Positions 30,622 through 39,734 of a stretch of 64,000 nucleotides of DNA are shown one piece after another. Source of the stretch: Yersinia aldovae ATCC 35236 (GTDB lineage Bacteria; Pseudomonadota; Gammaproteobacteria; Enterobacterales; Enterobacteriaceae); NCBI RefSeq assembly GCF_000173735.1, contig NZ_ACCB01000009.1, positions 53,763-117,762 on the forward strand. The letters are read 5' to 3'. The position numbers and the translations under genes were made by a program. A model generated the notes under the pieces. That model was given only the letters and a program-made list of their open reading frames with translations, had not been told where the DNA came from and ran no database searches. The stretch's first letter is position 1. Each line of letters starts with the position of its first letter.

Positions 30622-31080
30622 ATGGATAAAATTGATGAGCAACTGATTGCAATTTTAGTGGGGAACGCACGAGTCTCACTGAAAGAATTATCTCAGCAGG
30701 TAAACCTCTCCTCCCCCAGCACGTCTGAACGCCTGCGTCGTCTTGAAGAGCACAGTATTATCCGCAGCTACACCCTGGATTTAGATCCCCAAGCTTTCGG
30801 TTATAGCTTACAAGCCATTGTTCGCGTCACGCCCTTAGTAGGAATGCTGAATAAAGTAGAGAAAATCATTCAGGAAACACCGGAATGCATTGAGTGCGAC
30901 AAGGTGACTGGTGATGATTGTTTTATCTGTCGCCTCTATATTCACTCGATAGAACAATTAGATACAATCATTGACCGCTGGGCAGAACAAGCGGAAACCC
31001 ATACCTCGATTGTCAAAAAGTCGCCTGTTACAAGGCGCTTGCCCCCGTTAGTGCAGCCAACAAAGAGTACAAAAAGTTAA
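30622..31080 (+). CDS. Lrp/AsnC-family transcriptional regulator
   Basis: This 152-residue protein has an N-terminal winged helix-turn-helix (ISLKELSQQVNLSSPSTSERLRRLE, residues 15-45) and a C-terminal RAM ligand-binding domain with CDKVTGDDCFICRLYIHS. The family regulates amino-acid and related metabolism in response to small effectors. GAGGCGGG precedes the ATG. It lies 83 bases upstream of kdoO on the same strand and may be co-transcribed with it. Two Cys in DDCFICR suggest nothing definite. Confidence 0.9.
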   Translation: MDKIDEQLIAILVGNARVSLKELSQQVNLSSPSTSERLRRLEEHSIIRSYTLDLDPQAFGYSLQAIVRVTPLVGMLNKVEKIIQETPECIECDKVTGDDCFICRLYIHSIEQLDTIIDRWAEQAETHTSIVKKSPVTRRLPPLVQPTKSTKS

Positions 31081-31162
31081 AATCTGTGTGATGAAGCTCA
31101 CTTTACCTATAATAAAGAGTTATCATTAACCTAATTATATAGATATTTAAAATGGACCCACA

Positions 31163-32071
31163 ATGAGTACCCATATCCTAAATCAGATGCCAGAAGACTC
31201 GTTGATTCAAACGCTGCCCTACGACAGTTGGAGCAAGATTGAAACAGGCAATCTGAGTGCTATTGAGCCACTGGAGCAAGGTAAGGTACTCTTTTTGCCG
31301 CATCTCTGTTTTGGGCTGAGTGAGCAGGAGAAGCAACTGCTTGACCCGACACTGGTTGACGTAAAGCGCAAAAATATCAGCTTCAAACCATTAGAAGGCG
31401 TACTAACGGGTATCACAGACGAAAGCAAAGTTGTGTTAATCCGCCAGTTACTCGAGCGTTATTACCAGAGCTGCCTCAGCCTGGTGAAGCAATTACTGCC
31501 AGAATATACCACCGTACTGCGCAGCCCGACCAATAGCCTCAGATTACACCCGGTGACAGCCTGGCGCGACAAAACCTCATGGAGAAAAGATGATAGTCGC
31601 CTGCATGTTGATGCGTTTCCCTCTCGGCCCAACTACGGTGAACGTATCATTCGCATATTTACCAATATAAATCCGTATGGCGAACCTCGCGCATGGCGCG
31701 TAGGTGAAGACTTTACTCAGCTCGCCCGCCGTTATTTGCCGCAACTTGAGCGCTATTCCCCCCTCAGTAGTTGGTTGCAACATAAGCTCGGTATTACCAA
31801 GCGCCGCCGCAGCCATTACGATCATCTGATGCTTCAGTTGCATGATAAAATGAAATCAGATTTGGATTATCAGCAAAACGGGCTGCAACAGGCAATTGAT
31901 TTTCCCTCCGGCAGTAGCTGGATCTGTTTTTCTGATCAAACACCTCACGCCGCAATGGGGGGGCAGTTTATGTTAGAGCAGACCTTCCTACTACCAGTTG
32001 ATGGAATGAAAAACCCCCAACATTCACCGCTAAAAATATTGGAAACATTGACAAATAAAACGCTGATATAA
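31163..32071 (+). CDS. kdoO: Kdo 3-hydroxylase KdoO (Fe(II)/2-oxoglutarate dioxygenase)
   Basis: This 302-residue protein of the Kdo hydroxylase family has an HxD pair in RLHVDAFPSRP (about 149-151), the distal His in SDQTPHAAMGGQFM (about 266), and a following Arg/Glu segment, the facial triad of 2-oxoglutarate dioxygenases. Family members in Burkholderia and Yersinia hydroxylate the outer or lateral Kdo of the LPS inner core to give Ko. The product should be cytosolic or peripheral at the inner membrane. A terminator at 32096-32120 closes the unit. It follows an Lrp-type regulator. Confidence 0.88.
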   Translation: MSTHILNQMPEDSLIQTLPYDSWSKIETGNLSAIEPLEQGKVLFLPHLCFGLSEQEKQLLDPTLVDVKRKNISFKPLEGVLTGITDESKVVLIRQLLERYYQSCLSLVKQLLPEYTTVLRSPTNSLRLHPVTAWRDKTSWRKDDSRLHVDAFPSRPNYGERIIRIFTNINPYGEPRAWRVGEDFTQLARRYLPQLERYSPLSSWLQHKLGITKRRRSHYDHLMLQLHDKMKSDLDYQQNGLQQAIDFPSGSSWICFSDQTPHAAMGGQFMLEQTFLLPVDGMKNPQHSPLKILETLTNKTLI

Positions 32072-32095
32072 CGACGAAGGTATTATTGGCGATCT

Positions 32096-32120
32096 AACCC
32101 GCTGCATCAGCGGGTTTCTC
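32096..32120 (+). terminator. Intrinsic terminator after kdoO
   Basis: The stem CCCGCTG / CAGCGGG with a 3-base loop is followed by TTTCTCT on the plus strand, 25 bases after the kdoO stop. Confidence 0.85.
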
Positions 32121-32255
32121 TGATGAGACTTGATTGTCCTGCCAAACTATTTGTATGCTTAACCGCCTAAAAAATTAACGCAGCATCTTGATCACCGATA
32201 TAAAAATTAATATTATTTCCCCCGAGTGAAATAGCACCTATCATTGGAGGTTAAT

Positions 32256-32456
32256 ATGGTTAAAGTCTATGACAGAAATAGAAACCAGATTATCCCAGGG
32301 AAACGTGTCATGGTTGCACAAACCGGGGAGGTTGATGTTGCCAAGGCTATCCATGCACAAGGGCTGGCCCCTGTTCAGGCTGAACGTGCAAAAGTTGTTG
32401 AGTTGCAACATACCGGTGAACGCTATGTTCCTTTTGACTTGGTCAGATTAGGTTAA
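32256..32456 (+). CDS. ydfZ: YdfZ-family small protein
   Basis: This 66-residue protein starts MVKVYDRNRNQIIPGKRVMVAQTG and ends PFDLVRLG, as in E. coli YdfZ (67 residues). GGAGG precedes the ATG at 32256. YdfZ has been described as a putative selenium-binding protein; there is no Cys in this copy that I can see, so that role is doubtful here. Single gene. Confidence 0.85.
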   Translation: MVKVYDRNRNQIIPGKRVMVAQTGEVDVAKAIHAQGLAPVQAERAKVVELQHTGERYVPFDLVRLG

Positions 32457-32637
32457 TTGTCTGTTCATCAATATATTCTGTCTGCAAATAACATTATTTT
32501 ATAATCTTGCCATTTACTTGCCGGGGTTAGCTTGTTATTACTATTAGCGGGTTGTCAATAACAGCACTCCGGCTAAGTTATTTACGCCCGGCCTATTTAG
32601 CTTAATCATATATATTACCTAATAATACGCTTTATAT

Positions 32638-32665
32638 ATCCGGCTGGCATTCCTGTCAGCCGGAT
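32638..32665 (-). terminator. Hairpin downstream of the phytase gene
   Basis: A perfect 9-bp stem (ATCCGGCTG / CAGCCGGAT) with a 10-base loop begins 9 bases after the phytase stop on the minus strand. The following sequence is AT-rich but without a T-run. Confidence 0.6.
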
Positions 32666-32674
32666 ACTCTCCCC

Positions 32675-33991
32675 CTAAATATGGCAAGCCGGCTCAATGA
32701 CCTGAGCAACTTTCTTCTGGAAGGTATCAAGCTGGCACAGTTTGTCATCGCCACTGTTTTCACAACCCTCAACAGCAACTGAAATCATGCCGGCTGGATT
32801 GTTCTTCAAATCCAACATCTCTGCCTTTCGCAACTGATCCATTGTTTGGTAGAACATTTTCACCGCGACATAACGCTGATGATTATCGGGATTCTGCCAT
32901 AACTCAAACACTAAACCACCACCGGGTGGGGTATTATCCGGTTGCTGCGGCAGTTGCCAGCTGGCACCCAACATGCCTGCAATATTTGCGATATTGGTAT
33001 CATGGCCGCCAATGAATAGCACCCGGCTTTGCGGCGATAGCGGCAACGTTTGCCCAAGTGCGTCAGGTTGGAGCGTTAAGGCTGCATCAATCTGTTGTAA
33101 CAGTGGCGTCCCTTTATGGCGGGCGATATACGGCGTTTTTGCCATTAAATCAAATTGCACATTGTGAAGCGACAGAAGTGAGGCCCAATTCTCTGTTCCA
33201 CTCAGCCTATTCCAGGCCACATTTGGCATGTTTTGCGCGTTTTGCAGTAAAAAGATTTCACCCAATGTCGATGATAAGGCGAGTGGGCCGTTGAGCGACA
33301 CTTTACTCCCCTCTTTATTAACCTTAATTTCATTCGCGGCAAAATGGGCAAAATCACAGGTTTTGTCATTCTGTTGCCGTGTCTTGCAATAAGGTGACTT
33401 CGCGAAATTCAGCACCTCGCCCATTTGAGCAAAAGGTTTGGTATAGCGCTCCCCCAGCGAACTTAACGGCCCACCAAGATGCTCTTCAACGGCTTTCTGA
33501 GTTTGCACAGCATCTAATTTGCATACACCGGCTTCAACCGGATGGAACAATGGGTCTGTTTTTTTCAAATCTGCTTGATAATGTACTTTCAGACCGCAAT
33601 CAGGAGCCACGCCATCAAGAAATGCCTGCCCCGTCAAGCGGGTTCGTTGATCAATATCTGCCTGTGCATAGATAACGCCCTCTGCCGGGCAGCCCGCAAG
33701 CAATAACCCTTTGCTACGAAAGTAGTCACCGTAGAACTGCCCCATCAGCGTCACTAATTGCGCGCCGCGAGGCGTTAAATACCCTGCTTTTACCGGCCAT
33801 TGCGGCCACTTATCCGGTGTGACGTCATTCATCAACTGAGTTTGTTTGGTCGGAGAGCGCACACCGTGACGACTCAAGATAACCACCCGCTCTAAGGTAT
33901 AACCGGCTGGTTGTGGGGCCGCCGTCACTGTGAAACCGCTCAACATCAACACCAGCCCAGAAAGTTGTAGGCTGTTCTTTAATACTGTCAT
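32675..33991 (-). CDS. appA: Periplasmic phytase / histidine acid phosphatase (AppA type)
   Basis: This 438-residue protein has a cleavable signal peptide (hydrophobic residues 9-23, then TAAP). The active-site motif RHGVRSPT lies near residue 41, and the proton-donor motif HDTN (GGHDTNIANIAG) near 330. DVTPDKWPQWPVKAGYLTPRG, PDNTPPGG and the C-terminal Cys pattern follow E. coli AppA phytase rather than glucose-1-phosphatase Agp, whose donor motif is HDSN. It releases phosphate from phytate in the periplasm at acid pH. Yersinia intermedia is known for such phytases. GAGGAC precedes the ATG. Confidence 0.9.
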   Translation of the reverse strand: MTVLKNSLQLSGLVLMLSGFTVTAAPQPAGYTLERVVILSRHGVRSPTKQTQLMNDVTPDKWPQWPVKAGYLTPRGAQLVTLMGQFYGDYFRSKGLLLAGCPAEGVIYAQADIDQRTRLTGQAFLDGVAPDCGLKVHYQADLKKTDPLFHPVEAGVCKLDAVQTQKAVEEHLGGPLSSLGERYTKPFAQMGEVLNFAKSPYCKTRQQNDKTCDFAHFAANEIKVNKEGSKVSLNGPLALSSTLGEIFLLQNAQNMPNVAWNRLSGTENWASLLSLHNVQFDLMAKTPYIARHKGTPLLQQIDAALTLQPDALGQTLPLSPQSRVLFIGGHDTNIANIAGMLGASWQLPQQPDNTPPGGGLVFELWQNPDNHQRYVAVKMFYQTMDQLRKAEMLDLKNNPAGMISVAVEGCENSGDDKLCQLDTFQKKVAQVIEPACHI

Positions 33992-34378
33992 AATTTTATG
34001 TCCTCATTAAAACTGCCAATATTTTCACCTGTTCGAGTATGGTCGACGAACGTTAGGCCAACAATGCACAGAAATAACAAACCGTCAGATGGCAGCAGAA
34101 AAAAGTTATGCGGTTAACATATTTAACGAACCCGGCAAAATATCCCTCCTCATGCGGTTGATCGACAAAAAACAGTATAAATTGCACTAAACTTGATTCT
34201 CTTCTCATTGTGAGATTGGCATTTGGCCGATTATGGTATTAACAGCATTTATACATATAAGGAGGTATAACGCAGAAATCCCCTCCGGTTACTCATCGGA
34301 AAGCCTTTGTCATATTAGGATTGTTGAGTGTAGCTCGTTAATTCGACGGCTATACATATAAATCATAAGGAGTCTGAC
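33992..34378. promoter_or_regulatory. Divergent region between appA and glgC
   Basis: About 390 AT-rich bases containing the two divergent promoters. No defined operator was recognised. Confidence 0.5.
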
Positions 34379-35656
34379 ATGCGGAAAACAGGCGATATCG
34401 ACAGAGCCATGTCGGCAAGACAACTTCCAAACAAAGCCGTAGCACTGATTCTTGCAGGTGGTCGTGGCTCACGTCTTAAAGATCTTACATCCGTCAGGGC
34501 GAAACCCGCCGTTCACTTCGGCGGAAAATACCGCATTATCGACTTCGCATTATCTAATTGCCTCAACTCAGGCATCCGCCGTATCGGGGTAATTACGCAG
34601 TATCAATCTCATACTTTGGTACAACATATTCAACATGGCTGGTCATTTCTTAGCGAAGAAATGAATGAGTTTGTTGATTTATTACCCGCGCAACAGCGCC
34701 AAGGGCGAGAGCACTGGTATACCGGCACCGCCGATGCTGTTTTTCAAAATTTGGATATTATCCGCCGCTATAAAGCTGAATATATTGTGATTTTGGCCGG
34801 GGATCATATCTATAAAATGGATTACTCACGCATACTATTAGACCATTCGGAAAGCGGTGCGGCCTGCACCGTAGCCTGTATTGAGGTGCCGAAAGAGGAC
34901 GCTCATGCCTTCGGCGTGATGGAGGTTTCCGAAGAGCTGCAAGTGAAGATGTTTTGGGAGAAACCGCAAGAGCCACCAACGCTGCCCGGTAAACCAGATC
35001 GCAGCCTGGCCAGTATGGGGATTTATGTTTTTAACGCTGAATTCCTGTTCGAATTACTCACAAATGATCATATCGATGAGAACAGCAGCCACGATTTTGG
35101 CAAAGATATCTTGCCGAAGATCACTGAACAAGGCTATGTTTGGGCACATCCGTTCTCGCTCTCTTGTGTTTCCACCTCACCCGATGCCCCTGATTATTGG
35201 CGTGATGTAGGTACATTGGATGCTTATTGGCAAGCTAACCTCGATCAGGCTGCTATCACGCCAGAGTTAGATATGTATGATCCTCACTGGCCAATCCGAA
35301 CTTATGCCGAACCACTCCCACCGGCAAAATTTGTTCAAGACAGATCTGGTAGCCACGGGATGACAATGAATACATTGGTCTCTGGTGGTTGTGTTATATC
35401 CGGGTCGGTCGTGGTCAATTCAGTGCTATTCTCCCGAGTGCGAGTCAACTCATTTTGCAATATTGATTCCTGCGTATTGCTTCCTGATGTCGAGGTTGGC
35501 CGCTCATGTCGCCTACAGCGTTGCGTTATTGATCGCGCCAGCAAAATTCCCGAAGGTATGGTGATTGGTGAAAATGCAGACGAGGACGCACGCCGCTTCT
35601 ATCGTTCAGAGAATGGCATTGTGTTAGTCACGCGTGAGATGTTAGCAAAACTATAG
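34379..35656 (+). CDS. glgC: Glucose-1-phosphate adenylyltransferase GlgC, solitary
   Basis: This 425-residue ADP-glucose pyrophosphorylase has the nucleotide-binding [15 protein letters not shown] motif near 22-38, the substrate loop [14 protein letters not shown], catalytic region [12 protein letters not shown], and a left-handed beta-helix C-terminus ([22 protein letters not shown]). It makes ADP-glucose, the glycogen precursor. AAGGAG precedes the ATG. No other glg gene is nearby, while glgC usually lies in glgBXCAP; it is either a second copy or a relocated gene. A 30-residue membrane peptide follows, then a terminator. Confidence 0.95.
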   Translation: MRKTGDIDRAMSARQLPNKAVALILAGGRGSRLKDLTSVRAKPAVHFGGKYRIIDFALSNCLNSGIRRIGVITQYQSHTLVQHIQHGWSFLSEEMNEFVDLLPAQQRQGREHWYTGTADAVFQNLDIIRRYKAEYIVILAGDHIYKMDYSRILLDHSESGAACTVACIEVPKEDAHAFGVMEVSEELQVKMFWEKPQEPPTLPGKPDRSLASMGIYVFNAEFLFELLTNDHIDENSSHDFGKDILPKITEQGYVWAHPFSLSCVSTSPDAPDYWRDVGTLDAYWQANLDQAAITPELDMYDPHWPIRTYAEPLPPAKFVQDRSGSHGMTMNTLVSGGCVISGSVVVNSVLFSRVRVNSFCNIDSCVLLPDVEVGRSCRLQRCVIDRASKIPEGMVIGENADEDARRFYRSENGIVLVTREMLAKL

Positions 35657-35731
35657 GTGAAGATTACCCCCTGCATGGACAAGTGGGGAATAATTTATAT
35701 AATCAGCCCAAACAAACGAAAAGGTCTGATT

Positions 35732-35824
35732 ATGTCATTTACTGAATGGGTAATACTGGGGGTTGTTATTGGTTGTGCCGTGGGTGCCTTACTGAAAATT
35801 TTGAGTAAGAAAAAAGGCCGTTAA
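35732..35824 (+). CDS. 30-residue single-pass membrane peptide
   Basis: A short frame starts MSFTEWVILGVVIGCAVGAL, continues hydrophobic and ends with a basic cluster KKKGR. It looks like a type of small inner-membrane protein: one TM helix (about 6-24) and a positive cytosolic tail. AAAGG lies nine bases before the ATG. It sits between glgC and the terminator at 35847-35874, so it is probably expressed with or just after glgC. I do not recognise a named family. Confidence 0.6.
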   Translation: MSFTEWVILGVVIGCAVGALLKILSKKKGR

Positions 35825-35846
35825 CCTCTTAATTTATGATTTTTCA

Positions 35847-35874
35847 AGACGGTACCGAAGGTGCCGTCTCTTTT
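35847..35874 (+). terminator. Intrinsic terminator after glgC and the small peptide gene
   Basis: The stem AGACGGTACC / GGTGCCGTCT (one G-T pair) with a 3-base loop is followed by CTTTT on the plus strand, 23 bases beyond the small peptide's stop. Confidence 0.8.
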
Positions 35875-35898
35875 ATCGCTGCATATTAGTATCTTATA

Positions 35899-36594
35899 TT
35901 AGAACGTATAACGCAGCCCTAAGCGAAAACGGTACTGTTCACTATTGTATTCATTCCAGCGATCCAACCATTGTAATTCAATATATGGCATCCAGTGAGT
36001 GTCCATCTTATAACTGAATTTATTGGTAATTTCCCAATGTGCGCTTTTGCCATTTCGACTGTGAAAATCATTCACCCGAACGAAGTAATGTGGTTCAAAG
36101 GTGTATGACAGTACATCCGTCAGTTTGAAGTTCCAGTACATGGCAAATTCGTGGGTATCATTGTGGGCATAATAGCCATTGATATCCTTTGACTCATAGT
36201 TATGATGATTATAACGGTAACGGCTTGTCAAATTGAAAACTGGCAAAAATTTATAATTAAGATCTATATAAGCCGCACCACCGGAACCGGTACTATTTGA
36301 GTTAATTAATCCACCGGGGGTAATCGTGAGTTTATCCGTCAGGCGAAAAAGAGGATACCAACCTTCCAGCTCATTGTAGCTGTGTTTTAATTGGTCCATC
36401 TTACCGGCATTATAAGCATTGGTATACATCAGACCCGAACCATTGTCGAAATTGTAGCCTCCGCGTAAAATGATTTCATGTTGATCCGAGGCCGTGTTAT
36501 AAGCTTCCCTTGTTTCAAGATAGGGTCTGCCAGAAAATGCACTAGCAGAGGTAATCAACGAGGTAATTAAAACAACTGAATTATATTTATTCAT
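35899..36594 (-). CDS. ompL: KdgM/OmpL-family outer-membrane porin
   Basis: This 231-residue outer-membrane beta-barrel has a signal peptide (to about residue 19, SAFS), alternating aromatic/polar strands and a terminal Phe (RFRLGLRYTF). The pattern HEIILRGGYNFDNGSG and ELEGWYPLF places it in the KdgM family, to which E. coli OmpL (YshA) belongs. It is the last gene of the sulfoquinovose-type operon, the same place as ompL in the E. coli yih locus, and probably admits sulfoglycosides to the periplasm. It appears intact. Confidence 0.85.
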   Translation of the reverse strand: MNKYNSVVLITSLITSASAFSGRPYLETREAYNTASDQHEIILRGGYNFDNGSGLMYTNAYNAGKMDQLKHSYNELEGWYPLFRLTDKLTITPGGLINSNSTGSGGAAYIDLNYKFLPVFNLTSRYRYNHHNYESKDINGYYAHNDTHEFAMYWNFKLTDVLSYTFEPHYFVRVNDFHSRNGKSAHWEITNKFSYKMDTHWMPYIELQWLDRWNEYNSEQYRFRLGLRYTF

Positions 36595-36782
36595 GGCAAT
36601 CCCTATTTATAATAATAAATTAAGTTTTTTATTTTTATTACATAATGAAAAATTGACAAACAATCATCATGGCTATATATCCGCCATAAATCACCAGCAG
36701 AGAAATAGCACAATCAGAATTAATTCATGTCAGTCTTTAATCTTGCTACCACGCAAATAAATCATACTTGCTATACCGCTTA

Positions 36783-38167
36783 TCATCCCGGTATTTCTGT
36801 TTTTCGCAGATTCAGTTCGGCAATTATTCTCACAAACCGTTGCTCATTGAGCTTATAGAATAGTCCCATCGTTACGGCTGCAATCATTGCCAAAGCACAA
36901 GGGTAGATAAATATTAACTGACGTAACCCCTCTAGTACCGATGCAGATTGTGCCACATTGGGAATATAGCCAATCTGAGTCAACATAATCCCCGGAAGAA
37001 ACCCGGCCAATGCAGCAGAAATCTTGCGTGAGAAGGTATAACCGGTATATACCGATCCTTCAGCGCGAATGCCAGTTTTCCATTCACCGTAATCCACTGT
37101 ATCGGAAACTAACGCCCAATTCAGGCTATTCACAAATGCAGTCCCGAAGAAGGCCATACAGGAGAATGCCACAAACGTTACCGAACTGCTGCCCCAGACA
37201 TAATTGAGCACATCGCCTAAGATCCATAACATTAACCCACTGAGGTAAACGGTTTTTTTACCGAAAAACTTCACTGCTGTTGGAACCAGAAACACCCCAA
37301 TCAAAATACAACCCATACTAAAAAACCCATATAGGACAGTAAATTAATATCCTGTAATACATATTGAGTATAATAAACCTGAATGGCCAGTTTGATATTG
37401 AACGCAGCCAGCGTACACAGGTTAGCAATACACAGAACTAATAACGGTGGGTTTTTAAATATGGCGCAGAAGGATTTGAAAATACCCGGTTTATGGTGTG
37501 CCGGCATCGGCTCTACATAACGCTCTTTGACACCGGAATAGCACAACCACATGCAGAGCAAACCGAAAGTAACAAATATCAGCGCCGCCACCAGATACCC
37601 CCTCTCTGGCGCAGAAGTAAATAGCAATTGGATCGGCATAAAGGCGACAGTACACAATAATAAGCCTACAGTGGCTCCGCCCTGACGCCAGGCGGCAAGA
37701 TGCGCTCGTTCATTAGGGTTTTTGGTCATCGCGGGAACCATAGCGCCATACGAGCAGTTCATTAAGCTGTAAAATAGGCCAAATAACATAAACAGTAGCG
37801 TCGCCAGTACGGTTTTAATATTCAGGCTAAAACCCGTATTGAGAAAATTAGCCACTGCCAATAAGGCCACCGGCAAAGAGGCATATAAAATAAATGGACG
37901 GAACTTACCTTTCACACCAATATTACGGCGGGAATCCAACAGTACGCCGGTCAACATATCGGTAAAAGCAGTAAAAAACTTGGCAATTAAGAAAATAATG
38001 CCACCGTAAATGGCCGGAAGCCCCAGAATATCGGTATAGAACTTCAGCAAATACAGCGTCCCGATACATAGCATCAGATTGGAACCAAAATCCCCCATTC
38101 CATAGGCTATTTTTTCCCGTAGCGGTAATCTGCGTGTCACTGGGTTCTGGTTAGTTGAATGTTGCAT
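36783..38167 (-). pseudogene. yihO: Sulfoquinovoside importer YihO (GPH family), frameshifted
   Basis: Two adjoining frames make one GPH:cation symporter of about 460 residues: 37301-38167 (LPLREKIAYGMGDFGSNLMLCIGTLYLLKFYTD start) and 36783-37316 (starting at GCILIGVFLVPTAVK). The join lies at 37315-37325, where the message has T6 after GG. Comparison with the intact reading in the neighbouring paralogue (YMGFFSMGCIL) shows that one base is missing. Both halves are otherwise well conserved, with no other stops, so the lesion is recent or a sequencing error. The AKFFTAFTDMLTGVLLDSRRNIG segment matches YihO rather than YihP. With twelve TM helices expected, the truncated product would lack the last four or five. 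Confidence 0.88.
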
Positions 38168-38294
38168 CTGACAGGTCCTTTTTATTGTTAACCCGCTTAC
38201 CTCCGGTGCAATTTAATTCTGCGTCCAGAGCCTGCCATAAGCGGGATGTAGGGTTCAGTCTTATTAATTAACCGTTATTATTTATATTGTGACT

Positions 38295-39687
38295 TTATAC
38301 CACCGGGCTGACATCGCGTTTACGCGCCTCCAGTTCGGTGACAATTTTAATGTAACTTTTCTCGGTCAGATGGTAGAAAAAGCCCATTGTCAGCGCCGTC
38401 AGGATAGCCAGCCCACACGGATACAAGAAGATTAATTGCGTTAAACCTTCAAGTGTTCTTTCTCCTTGAGCCACATTAGGCACATAGCCAATATAAGCCA
38501 GCATCACACCTGGGAAGAAACCAGCTAATCCCTGAGAGATCTTACGAAAGAAAGTAAAGCCGGTGTATACCGTTCCTTCTGAACGAACACCCGTTTTCCA
38601 CTCGCCATATTCTACGGTATCAGATACCAGCGCCCAGTTCAGGCTGTTAACGAACGCGGTGCCAAAGAATGCCAGGCAAGAGAACAAAACAAATAAAGTC
38701 GACGTGCTCCCCCACATATAGTTCATAGCATCGCCCAACATCCACAAACCCAGCCCCCCAAGATAGACGTTTTTCTTACCAAAACGCTTCACGGCTGTCG
38801 GCACCAGCAATACCCCAAGCAGAATACACCCCATGCTGAAAAAACCCATATAAGACAATAGAGTGACGTCGTTCAGCACGTATTGGGTGTAATAAATCTG
38901 AATTGCCAGTTTGATATTGAAACCTGCCAGCGTGCACAAGTTGGCAATACAGAGAACAAACAACGGCTTATTACCCGTAATAGCTTTGAATGATTGCAAC
39001 AGCCCAGGTTTCGGCACACCCGGTTTTGGCAGTTCAACATAACGTTCTTTAACGCCGGAATAACACCACCACATGCACAACATACCGACAAAGGCAAAGA
39101 TAGCTGCAGCCACCAGGTAGCCAGTCTGCGCCTGCCCTTCAAACAGCGACAAAATAGGTACAAAACCGACTGTACACAACAGCAATCCGATGGTTGCCCC
39201 TCCCTGACGCCATGCGGCAAGCTGAGCGCGCTCTTGCGGGTTTTTGGTCATCGCCGGAACCATTGCGCCGTAAGAACAATTCATCATGCTGAAGAACAAA
39301 CCAAACGTCATAAAGATCAGTGTTGCTGTAATAGTTTTACCAGTAATGCTAAAGGAGGTGCCGATAAAGTTGGCGACCACCAGCAAGGCAACAGGCATTG
39401 ATGCATAGAGAATAAACGGGCGAAACTTGCCTTTTAGCCCAATATTACGACGATTATCTAGCATCACGCCGGTACCGATATCAGTAAAAGCCGTAAAAAA
39501 GCGCGAGATGAGAAAGATCCACCCCCCCCCAGGCTGCTGGGATCTCCAGCACATCGGTATAAAACTTCAGCAAATACAACGTACCCACACATAACAGCAG
39601 GTTAGAGCCGACATCCCCCATCCCATAAGCGAACTTTTCGCGCATAGGAAGGGTCAACTTGACCGGGTTTTGGTGTACTTCACTCAT
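38295..39687 (-). pseudogene. yihP: GPH transporter YihP, frameshifted at a C9 tract
   Basis: Two overlapping frames form one YihP-like transporter: 39481-39687 carries the first 50 or so residues (HQNPVKLTLPMREKFAYGMGDVGSN) and 38295-39554 the rest. The message has nine G at 39522-39530, where eight would read AAWGGWIFLISRFF in frame; so there is one extra base. The rest is well conserved, ending in EARKRDVSPVV. YihP is thought to export the C3 sulfonate product or act as a second importer. AGGAG precedes the ATG. Translation as read would stop after about 68 residues. Confidence 0.88.
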
Positions 39688-39734
39688 GGTAATTCTCCTG
39701 AAAGACCCACCGACAGGCAGGTCTTCGCCCTGTG

